64,000 nucleotides of DNA from NCBI GenBank assembly GCA_028710415.1, contig JAQTUE010000002.1, forward strand, positions 248,001-312,000, read 5' to 3'. A program made the translations under genes and the position numbers. Under the pieces are notes generated by a model, which had not been told where the DNA came from, did not search any database, and saw only the letters and a program-made list of their open reading frames with translations. The DNA comes from Paludibacter sp. (GTDB lineage Bacteria > Bacteroidota > Bacteroidia > Bacteroidales > Paludibacteraceae). Shown one piece after another: positions 31,108-40,300 of the stretch (within the stretch, counting starts at the first letter, position 1; each line of letters begins with the position of its first letter).

Positions 31108-31366
31108 TTAGTTGAATGGTTAATTGGTTGATTAAGTTGATTGGTTGATTGAGTTGATTGAGTTGCGACGGCTTCGCTATCAATCTGGTTCTTGCAGAAT
31201 GTCGAAGCCGTCGCTATGTTAATTAGTTGATTCGTTAATTAGTTGATTCGTTAATTAGTTGATTAAGCTGTTATTCTAAACGTATGTCACTTCAAAAACG
31301 AAACACGGAACACTGAACGCGGAACCTTTCAAACTTTTCAAACACCAAACTCTTCAAACTTTCTTC
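31107..31366 (-). repeat. Composite repeat with REP-like hairpin, copy 2 (inverted)
   Basis: Reverse-strand equivalent of 9869-10080: GTTGATT octamers, the hairpin GCGACGGCTTCG/CGAAGCCGTCGC (31165-31215), ATTAGTTGA repeats, CTGTTATTCTAAACGTATGTCAC, then CGGAACAC and TTCAAAC heptamers. A further partial copy lies at 31418-31520. Confidence 0.85.
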
Positions 31367-31558
31367 CTTTAACGCTGACATGTCTTAGACGATGTCAGGT
31401 TGTTCTCCTAATTGGGTGATTGAGTTATTATTCCAAATTGCAAAATGCTTCATTCTCAAAAACGCTGAACACTGAACGCGGGACTTTTCAAACCTTTCAA
31501 ACCACAAACTTTTCAAAATAAACTGCTTCTTTACTACTCTGCTTTTCGGTTTTAATTT

Positions 31559-31686
31559 GTTCGCTCTTGCGAGGGGGTTGCCTGGGGGTTGCGAGGGGGT
31601 TGGCTGGGGGTTGGCTGGGGGTTCCGAGGGCCCCGGCCCTCGGAACCCCCAGCCAACCCCCACTTAACCCCCTCTGAAGAGCGAAC
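31559..31686. repeat. 11-bp unit inverted array (E3), GC-rich
   Basis: Outer arms GTTCGCTCTT and AAGAGCGAAC enclose five direct 11-bp units (GAGGGGGTTGC, CTGGGGGTTGC, GAGGGGGTTGG, CTGGGGGTTGG, CTGGGGGTTCC). A self-complementary centre GAGGGCCCCGGCCCTC follows, then three inverted 11-bp units. GC content is far above the surroundings. Confidence 0.9.
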
Positions 31687-32397
31687 ACTTCCAGACCCGA
31701 ATAAGGACAAAAAAAGGCAAAAATAGAAGATTAGTCAATTTTTATGAGTTGATTTATTCCCCGATAGATTCCTGCTTGTAAATGTGGCATCGGACAAATT
31801 ACTACAAATGTGCTACATTTAAATCGTATTAATTGATAAAAAAATGCGCATAAATACATAAAATAGCAACAAAAAACATAAAATGTTCTTTATATTACAA
31901 TATATGTCTATATTTGTGCGAAAATGAATTAAATATCTACATATAAAAGTTAATTATTAAAGTGTTGTTTGGAGATATTTATTCGTTGATCCTATTCAAT
32001 ATGGTATAAATTAGGATTTCTTACACCATATATTCATGTTGAGTTGAGAAAACAGAAAATAGGATGAAATGAATGCCGTATTTTGCACCCAACATTCAAT
32101 TATTGGGATAAAAATCGTGTACAGGCAGTTACAATCATATTTAAATGGCAAATTACCCCTAAAGTATAAACTGAGCATATAGTACATTCCAACTTGACGG
32201 AAACTCCCAATACAGCAATCTGCAACAAGGGTTTTTGTCTGGCAGGAATTTTCCATAAGCACAGTAAACCTAATCAGAGTTTTTTCAGGTAATGGATTCG
32301 TAAAGGGAAAAAATACGAAAATATATTTTAATAATTCCAAAAGTATTGCCATCAAAGCAAAGGCATTACAAAATGAAAAAAAAGAGATACAGCGAAA
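31687..32397. other. AT-rich intergenic region upstream of kinase
   Basis: About 700 bp with no supported gene and no well-formed TAnnTTTG box near the kinase start. A 114-codon open frame on the minus strand (32011-32355) has unconvincing composition. Confidence 0.5.
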
Positions 32398-35238
32398 ATG
32401 ATAGATACACCAAACAACAAACCGGAACCATTTTTATCTAGTCCTTTACCCCAAAAATACATCGTATTGACTTGTATGTATATCATTCTGGCCGTAAGCA
32501 TCCTGAACCTGGGTGGATGGGCTTCTGGAATTCCCATTTCCATTATGAAAGGTATAAATGGCCATTTGTCACCCATGATGATTGATACGGCTATCTGCTT
32601 TATCCTTTGTGCCGGGTCACTCTATGTCATTCAAAAAAGACTGACCAAAGGATTCATATCCCTGATCCCTAAAATCTCGGGTGTATTGGTTTTTACAGTG
32701 GGGGTTATAACAAGTTGCCTGCATATAGCTATCCTGAACCATGTAACTGAAAAATCGATAATGGAAATTCCTGTCCTGGGAATATTCCTCGCGCCGAATA
32801 ACAATATGGCATTAGTTACTGCAGGCAATTTCGTTCTGATTGGAATGATCCTTTTCCTGGTTTCATTCCATAAAAAGAGGTTGACAGGGATAGCGCATGC
32901 ATTAATTTTTCCATCTCTTCTTATTTGTTACATGATTCTGGTAAGTTATATTCTGGGAATCTATAATTTACATTCCATCAACCATGTTTCCGTTGCGCTA
33001 TCAACGGCCATTTCATTTTGTGCCATATGCCTTGGGATCCTTTTTATCGACACCAATTCCTGGTTTATGAAAGTGTTTACCAGCAGTGGCTCAGGAGGAT
33101 TGATGGCACGCAGGTTATTACCCGGACTGATAGTACTGCCTATTGCAATTGCATGGTTCAGGATACTGGGTGAAAAAAGAGGAATTTATGAATCGGAAGT
33201 GGGCGTAGCGTTTGTTGCAATTACGTATACCGTTTGTTTTATTTTTCTTACCTGGCTAAGTGCAAAACATGCAAACAAGATCGACAAGAAAAGAGAGATG
33301 GCCGAAGACGCCATCAGGGAAAGCGAATTACGCCACAGGCTCTTATCTGAAACAATGTTACAGGGAGTTGTCTATCAGAATGCCCAAGGTAAGATCATAT
33401 CCATGAATCCTGCATCTGAACGTATTTTAGGTAAAACCATGGAACGATTTTTAGGAAGCAATTCGATAGAAGAAGAGCACGATACCATTCGTGAAGATGG
33501 CTCATTATTCCCGGGTGATGAACATCCGGCTATGGTTTCATTGCGAACTGGAGAATCTTTACAAAAAGTTATAATGGGTGTATTTAATCCTACCATGGAT
33601 GAATACAGATGGATTAGTATAAATTCGGTGCCGTTATTCAGAACAGGTAATGAAAAGCCTTCTGAAGTTTACACTATTTTTGAGGATATTACTAATGGAA
33701 AGCGGGCGGTGGATGCACTTCATGAAAGTGAATTACGATTGAAATACCATTTTGAGAATTCACCTCTTGCCGTAGTAGAATGGGATCATAATTACATGGT
33801 AACCCAATGGTCGATAGAAGCAGAGCGTATGTTTGGATGGAAAAAGGAAGAAACCATCGGAAAGCCAATTGGGAAATTGAACCTGATTTATGAAGAAGAT
33901 ATCCAAATTGTAAACCGCACCATGGAAAGACTTAATTCAGGTGTAGAGGATACAGTTGTAAGCACCAACCGGAATGTGACGAAATCGGGTGCAATCATCA
34001 CCACCGTTTGGTACAATTCAATACTATTCGAACAAAACGGCGGAATGAAATCCGTAATGTCGCTCGTTCAGGATATAACCCAACAAAAACAAGCCCAGGA
34101 AGAAATTCTAAACAGCGAACGAAAGCTTTCTGAAATCTATGATAACATGTCGGAGGGTCTGGCTGTCCATGAACTGATTTTTGATCCTTCAGGGAAAGCG
34201 ATCGATTATTTGTTGACAGAAGTGAATCCGGCTTACGAAAATATAACAGGGCTCAAACGAAGTGAGATCATTGGAAAGAGAGCTTCTGAAATATATTTAA
34301 TTGAAAAAGCCCCTTACCTTGAAATCTATTCTGAAGTTGAATCCACCGGTATATCAATATCCTTTGAAGCTTATTTTCCACCCATGGATAAACATTTTTC
34401 AATTTCTGTTTTTTCACCTGGAAAAGGAAGATTTGTAACCGTGTTCAAGGATATGACCGAACGAAAAAAGGCGGAAGAGGAACTGGAAGTCTATCGCAAA
34501 CACCTCGAAGAATTAGTCACAGAACGTACCACTGATCTTGCAAATGCCATTTCGAACCTTGAACGATCCAATAAAGAACTGGAAGAGTTCGCCTACGTTG
34601 CATCCCACGATTTACAGGAACCATTACGAATGGTCTCGAGCTATACTCAATTGCTCGAGCGAAGATACAAGGATAAACTGGACCAGGATGCCAACGACTT
34701 TATTTTTTATGCCGTAGATGGTGCAAACCGGATGCAGAAATTAATAAACGACTTGCTCGAATATTCCAGGGTATCTTCACAGGGTAAGGTGTTTTTAAAG
34801 GTTGATAGTTCACAAGTGCTTGGACAGGCTATTTCGAATCTGCAGAATCTGATATCCGACAACCTGGCATTAGTTACGAACGAAGAATTACCTGTTTTAA
34901 ATGTGGATGAGACTCAGATTGTCCGGGTTTTTCAAAACCTGATTGAAAATGCCATCAAGTATAAAAAGAAAACTGAATCGCCTAAGATTCACATCAGCTG
35001 TAGAATGACAAACAATATGTATGAATTTTCGGTACATGATAATGGCATAGGAATAGAAATGCAATATCACGACAGGATATTCATTATTTTTCAGCGCCTG
35101 CATAAAAAAGATGACTACCCGGGCACAGGAATAGGCTTGTCAGTGAGCAAACGAATTATTGAACGCCATGGTGGAACTATATGGTTTGAATCGAAAAAAG
35201 ATGAGGGAACCACCTTTTATTTCACCATTCCAGCGTAG
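32398..35238 (+). CDS. 8-TM multi-PAS sensor histidine kinase
   Basis: 946 residues. Eight predicted membrane helices (about 21-42, 60-79, 97-117, 139-160, 170-195, 201-220, 238-256, 266-287) form the sensor. Three PAS domains (about 310-434, 441-562, 571-690) and a short coiled coil follow. The HisKA has phosphoacceptor H737 in VASHDLQEPLRMVSSY, a type common in phytochrome-like kinases. HATPase motifs are NLIENAIKY, DNGIGIE and GTGIGLS. Two single receivers follow downstream and are the likely targets. The three PAS domains closely resemble three in the giant kinase at 37321. Confidence 0.92.
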   Translation: MIDTPNNKPEPFLSSPLPQKYIVLTCMYIILAVSILNLGGWASGIPISIMKGINGHLSPMMIDTAICFILCAGSLYVIQKRLTKGFISLIPKISGVLVFTVGVITSCLHIAILNHVTEKSIMEIPVLGIFLAPNNNMALVTAGNFVLIGMILFLVSFHKKRLTGIAHALIFPSLLICYMILVSYILGIYNLHSINHVSVALSTAISFCAICLGILFIDTNSWFMKVFTSSGSGGLMARRLLPGLIVLPIAIAWFRILGEKRGIYESEVGVAFVAITYTVCFIFLTWLSAKHANKIDKKREMAEDAIRESELRHRLLSETMLQGVVYQNAQGKIISMNPASERILGKTMERFLGSNSIEEEHDTIREDGSLFPGDEHPAMVSLRTGESLQKVIMGVFNPTMDEYRWISINSVPLFRTGNEKPSEVYTIFEDITNGKRAVDALHESELRLKYHFENSPLAVVEWDHNYMVTQWSIEAERMFGWKKEETIGKPIGKLNLIYEEDIQIVNRTMERLNSGVEDTVVSTNRNVTKSGAIITTVWYNSILFEQNGGMKSVMSLVQDITQQKQAQEEILNSERKLSEIYDNMSEGLAVHELIFDPSGKAIDYLLTEVNPAYENITGLKRSEIIGKRASEIYLIEKAPYLEIYSEVESTGISISFEAYFPPMDKHFSISVFSPGKGRFVTVFKDMTERKKAEEELEVYRKHLEELVTERTTDLANAISNLERSNKELEEFAYVASHDLQEPLRMVSSYTQLLERRYKDKLDQDANDFIFYAVDGANRMQKLINDLLEYSRVSSQGKVFLKVDSSQVLGQAISNLQNLISDNLALVTNEELPVLNVDETQIVRVFQNLIENAIKYKKKTESPKIHISCRMTNNMYEFSVHDNGIGIEMQYHDRIFIIFQRLHKKDDYPGTGIGLSVSKRIIERHGGTIWFESKKDEGTTFYFTIPA

Positions 35239-35395
35239 AGCATCGAGCATCGAGCAATAAGAAGTGAGGAATGAGGAATGAGAAATGAGGAATGAGAAAT
35301 GAGGAATGAGGAATGAGGAATGAGGAATGAGGAATGAGAAATGAGGAATGAGGAATGAGAAATGAGGAATGAGGAATGAGTAGGTAAAGAATCAA
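35238..35395 (+). repeat. GAATGAG heptamer array
   Basis: About 20 units of GAGCATC, GAATGAG and AAATGAG in strict 7-bp period between the kinase stop and the receiver gene. A similar array follows the giant kinase at 45345. Confidence 0.9.
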
Positions 35396-35481
35396 GAAAC
35401 ATAAATCAATTATTTCGACAAAATTCAAATAGTTCAATAAGTAATATCATTAAAAATAAAATCAATTATAAATTATCAAAT

Positions 35482-35922
35482 ATGGAAGATTTTAAAATAG
35501 CAGAAATACTGTTAATTGAAGATAATCCCGGAGATGCACGTCTCACACAGGAAGCTTTAAAGGACGGAAAAATGAAGATCAACCTGAGTATCGTATATGA
35601 CGGTGAAGAGGGAACCGATTTTCTTTTCAAGAGAAATAAGCATCAGAATGCCCCACGTCCAGACCTTATCATCCTGGATCTTAATCTTCCTAAAAAAAAC
35701 GGACGGGAAGTATTGGCTGAGATTAAAAATGACAAAAACCTGAAAATGATACCTGTCATTATCCTTACTACCTCTAAAGCCCAGGAAGATATTCTTAAGA
35801 CTTACAATTTACATGCGAATTGTTATATCACAAAACCCATTGACCTGGCGAAATTTTTCGATGTGGTTAAAATGATTGAAGGTTTTTGGCTCACCTTAGT
35901 AAAATTACCGAAATATGAATAG
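35482..35922 (+). CDS. Single-domain response regulator (Rcp1-like)
   Basis: 146 residues, REC domain only. The acidic pair is in LLIEDNPGDARLTQEAL, the phosphoacceptor Asp in PDLIILDLNLPKKNG, the switch Thr in VIILTTS and the Lys in CYITKPID. This is the subtype that partners with phytochrome-like kinases, matching the VASHDLQEPLR kinase upstream. It overlaps the next receiver gene by 8 nt, so the two are translationally coupled. With no output domain it probably acts as a phosphotransfer or protein-binding element. Confidence 0.92.
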   Translation: MEDFKIAEILLIEDNPGDARLTQEALKDGKMKINLSIVYDGEEGTDFLFKRNKHQNAPRPDLIILDLNLPKKNGREVLAEIKNDKNLKMIPVIILTTSKAQEDILKTYNLHANCYITKPIDLAKFFDVVKMIEGFWLTLVKLPKYE

Positions 35923-36448
35923 TTTACCGGAACAAAAAATACTTCTAATTGAGGATAATCCCGGCGACAGTAGGTTAATCCAGGAAATGCTAAACGATAT
36001 TACATCGTTTAAATACAAACTGGTTGTGGCAGACACCTTGAAAGAAGGATGTCAGTTGATTCTGAAAAATGAATTTATTCTCATTTTGCTGGATCTCAAT
36101 TTACCGGATAGTACCGGGAAAAGCACGTTCGATGTTATCATCCAATATGCTGTACATACTCCGGTTGTGTTAATAAGCGGCCTGCAAAATGTAGAATTAT
36201 CCTTATCGCTCATCAAGGAGGGAGCCCAGGATTACATTATCAAACCAGACTTGAATAGCAGCTTACTGGGCAGGACCATTGAATTTGCAATAGAGCGTAA
36301 AAAACTCATGACTCAGTTACGGGCAAAGACAAGTGAGCTGGAACAACTTAATTATTATTATGTAACCCGGGAATTGATAATGAATAAATTGAAAAATGAA
36401 GTAAATGAGTTGTTAGAACGCTGCGGGGAAAGGAAAAAATATAGTTGA
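35915..36448 (+). CDS. Response regulator with C-terminal coiled coil
   Basis: 177 residues. The REC domain (about 5-125) has LLIEDNPGDSRLIQEML, phosphoacceptor in LILLDLNLPDSTG, switch Ser in VVLISGL and Lys in DYIIKPDLN. The C-terminal 50 residues are a helical, charged coiled coil (RKKLMTQLRAKTSELEQL) without an enzymatic domain, of the kind that joins REC to a kinase or GGDEF output; here the protein ends. The start overlaps the preceding receiver gene. It may be truncated or a dimeric adaptor. Confidence 0.88.
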   Translation: MNSLPEQKILLIEDNPGDSRLIQEMLNDITSFKYKLVVADTLKEGCQLILKNEFILILLDLNLPDSTGKSTFDVIIQYAVHTPVVLISGLQNVELSLSLIKEGAQDYIIKPDLNSSLLGRTIEFAIERKKLMTQLRAKTSELEQLNYYYVTRELIMNKLKNEVNELLERCGERKKYS

Positions 36449-36450
36449 AA

Positions 36451-36662
36451 AGGTTTGAAGTTTGAAAGGTTTGAAGTTTGAAAGGTTTGGGGTTTGAAAG
36501 GTTCCGCGTTTATGGGATTGAAGTGTTCTCCATTTTGAATAATAACTCAATTAACTAACCAATTCAATTAACTAACCAACCAACATAGCGACGGCTTCGA
36601 CAGTTAGCAATAACCAGGTTGTTATCGAAGCCGTCGCAATTTAATCAACCAATCAACCAATC
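36451..36662 (+). repeat. Composite repeat with REP-like hairpin, copy 3
   Basis: GTTTGAA heptamers, GGTTCCGCGTT, TTGAAGTGTTCTCC, AATAATAACTCAATTAAC repeats, then the hairpin GCGACGGCTTCG/CGAAGCCGTCGC (36588-36637) and AATCAACC repeats. Confidence 0.85.
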
Positions 36663-36697
36663 TGATTCGCAGCCTAATTGATTATCACTATAAAAAG

Positions 36698-36728
36698 CTC
36701 TGCAACATAAAGCTTGCAGAGTTTTTTT
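36698..36728 (+). terminator. Terminator with T8 tract
   Basis: CTCTGCAA pairs with TTGCAGAG, followed by TTTTTTTT. It would end the kinase/receiver transcript at 36448 if transcription crosses the composite repeat. Confidence 0.75.
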
Positions 36729-37158
36729 TGCTAATAATCCTGTGTTTATAGTGTAGATTTAATGTTAATGAACTGGTTTTAGATGCTCTGGATTGTCCTG
36801 GTAAATAATCGAAAGTAAATTCGATTCAACGGATTCAGGTTCTCACTATTGGAAATTAGGTCCCGGGACCGGATTGGAATCATGCTTAATGGGGTTATTA
36901 AATGTGAATAAGTAGCATGGAACTGAAAAATTAAAACCTGAAAGACTAATCAGGGGAAAGTGGAAGTCAGGTTCACAGGATAAAAAGACATATTGAAGTT
37001 AAAAAGCAGTGTTGTGACGTGAAACCTGAAACGGATATTTATTCCTGACAATGAGTGGTATAAGCATTATTACTACACTCAACAGAATAGTTCTATTTTT
37101 TTTGTAGTAAAATATCAGATTTAACACATAATTTAGATAATTATAACATACTAATCCA

Positions 37159-37166
37159 TATCTTTG
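37159..37166 (+). promoter_or_regulatory. -7 box of the giant kinase gene
   Basis: TATCTTTG, about 155 nt before the ATG at 37321; no -33 TTTG at the expected distance. Confidence 0.4.
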
Positions 37167-37320
37167 TATTTTGGAATAAACCCCAAAAATGGATATTGTT
37201 TACATAAGTATGTCGAAATATCTTGTTTTTGACTGGAAGGCAATTGGTTCAAATGATAATTTATGTATTGAATTTATTGAAAACCAGTGGTCTGTGACCT
37301 AATTATAAATTCCGGAAATT

Positions 37321-40300
37321 ATGGAAAAAGGAGGCATTTCATTAGCAACGCTCCTACGGGTAAAGGCTGAAAAAATATTAAAAGATAAGTCCCCTCGGGA
37401 TGAATTATTATCCACTGATGCCGATGTGTTACAACTGCTGCATGAGTTGGAGGTTTACAGTGTTGAGCTTGAAATGCAGAATGATGAGCTCCTGTCTACC
37501 AATTTAAGTTCGGAGGATACGCGGAGAAGAAACATATTTTCGGAGGAAGTAAAGCAGCGGATTATCCGTGAGTTCGAGTTAAACCAGATCGAACTTGACA
37601 TGCAGAATGAACAACTGCAACTCTCAACCCTGGTTTCGAAAGAAGTAGCCGAACGCTATTCCGACCTGTTTAATTACTCATCTACAGGGTATCTGATTCT
37701 TTCCAACGAAGGTGAAACCCTTGACCTGAATTACTCTGCGGCAAGGCTCTTGGGGAAGGAACGCATTAAATTGAAGAACAGCCGTTTTGGTTTCTTTGTT
37801 GCTGAGAATGACCGCCCTGTATTTAACGGGTTCTTATCCGATTTGTTCAATTTTAAAATCAATATTAGCTGTGAAGTTTCGCTTATATTCGATAGATTAC
37901 CGACAATTACCGTACTCCTTAGCGGGATTCTTATTCAAAATCAAGAACAATGCCTGATCTCGGTATTGGATATCACCGAACGCGAGCAGACAGCAAAGTA
38001 CAGGAATTTAACCCGGGATGTGCTGCAGGTTCTGAACGAACCGGGGGATATCCGGGAATCGCTGCATCGGACATTAACGTTGCTGAAAAACCGCACAGGC
38101 TTTGATGCGATTGGAATAAGGCTGCAGGAGGGGGAAGACTTCCCGTATTTGGAGCAGGTAGGTTTCACAACCGATTTTATACTCAAAGAAAACACCCTGA
38201 TTGAGTTGGATCGGAAAGGAAAGGTATGCCGGGATAAAAATGGGAATGTCAGGTTGACATGCACCTGCGGATTGGTCATTTCGGGGAATGCCGAACGGAC
38301 TGATAATTCAATTACCCCAGGGGGCAGTTGGTGGACGAACGATTCAAGCCCGATACCGGATATTCCCGCAAATAAAGACACCCGTTATCATCCGCGAAAC
38401 CATTGCATGCATGAGGGCTATCATTCCATAGCGCTTATACCCATACGGTCGGATAAGAATATTGTCGGGTTGATCCAGTTCAACGATTATCGCAAAGGAG
38501 CATTCAATCAGAATAAGGTTGAATTTCTGGAGGGGATAGCCTCGCATATCGGGGCAGCCCTGATGCGGAAACAGGCTGAAGAGACCTTGCGTAAAAATGA
38601 AGAGCTCTTACGCAGTATTACCACCAATGCGCCCGATATCATCATTCAGCTCGATAGACAGGGAACTATCCTCTATATGAACCGTCCGTTTCCGGGATAC
38701 ACCCTTGAAGAAAGCATAGGGAAAAACTTTTGTGAATCGACTTTGCCGGATTTCCACAACATGATGAACCAATCGCTGGAACTTGTTTTTGAAACTTCAG
38801 CCACCCAAACTTATCTTACGTGGGGCAGCGATAAACAGGGGGAAATGCATTGGTACCGAAGCAGCATATCTCCCGTCAAAGAAGGGGAAAGAGTGAAAAA
38901 TGCCGTATTGATTACCCGGGATATCACAGAAAGTATTTATGCCGAGGATACACTCCGGGAGAGTGAAGAAAAGAGAAATGCCATCATCATGACCGCCATG
39001 GATGGTTTTTCACTTACCGACCGGCGCGGTTGTTTTCTGGAGGTAAATGATGCCTACTGCCGTATGCACGGGTACAGCCGGCAGGAAATGCTGACCTTGC
39101 GCATTCAGGATGTTGAAACCGTTGAAAGTGAGAATGACACGCTTGCCCATATTCAAAAAATAATAGAACTGGGAGATGATCGTTTCGAGACCTCTCACCG
39201 GCATAAAGATGGAACTGTGATCTATGTAGAGGCCAATGTACAATACCGGAAGGTAAACGGAGGCCAGTTTGTTAGTTTTGTACGTGATATAACCGAGCGA
39301 AAAAAGACAGAACTGGAACTTCACCAAAGCGAGGAACGGTATAAATCGTTATTCCAGGAAAACCATTCTGTGATGTTGCTGATCCAACCGGAAACTGGTG
39401 CGATTATCGATGCCAACCCAACCGCCTGTGATTATTACGGATGGACAAAATCAGAGCTTTGTTCCAAGAATATCTCTGATATTAATACACTTTCAGGCGA
39501 CGAAGTGGTAACAGAGATGCAAGCGGCCAAGGAAGAGAAACGGAATCATTTCTTTTTTAAGCACCGGCTGGCAAACGATGAAATACGGGATGTAGAGGTT
39601 TATTCAGGACCTATCCGGTTTGGAGATAAAACAATGCTTTATTCCCTGGTACATGATATCACCGATAGACGAAAAGCGGAAGAAGCCCTGATTGAAAGTG
39701 AGGGGAGAGTGCGGCATAAACTGGAAAGCATACTATTCCCCGAAGGGAGTATCGCTGACCTGGAACTGAATGATATTATTGATGCTCCTTCCATCCAGAA
39801 CCTGATGGACAGTTTATATGAACTTGTACCTGTGCCCATGGCCATTATTGATACCTATGGCAAAGTGCTTGTTGGTACCGGATGGCAGGATATCTGCACC
39901 AAATTCCACCGGGTTCATCCCGAGTCCTGCCTGGATTGCCTGGAAAGTGACCAGCTTCTCACACAAGGCATCCCGGATGGAGAATTCAGGTTGTACAAGT
40001 GTAAAAACAATATGTGGGATATTGCAACTCCTATCATCATTGGAGGGGAACACAAGGGGAATTTGTTTATGGGGCAGTTTTTCTTTGATAACGAGCCCAT
40101 CGATAGGCAGCAATTCAGGGCACAGGCTCAACGTTATGGTTATGACTTAAATGACTATATGGCTGCCCTTGACAGAGTGCCACAGCTTAGTGTGGAAAAA
40201 CTCGATCATGCAAAATCATTTTTCCTGAATCTTTCACGATCCATATCCCAACTGAGTTATAGTAATATTAAGCTAGCCAAGTCTATAACCCAGCAACAAA

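Noticed and set aside
31385..31663. Minus-strand Pro/Gly/Ala-rich frames across 31385-31688
   Set aside because: They are translations of the GC-rich 11-bp palindromic array, not genes.
32011..32355. 114-codon minus-strand open frame
   Set aside because: Composition is that of translated AT-rich spacer, with no domain, signal or promoter box.
35217..35437. Two minus-strand frames with repeated HSSFLI peptides
   Set aside because: Produced by the GAATGAG heptamer array.
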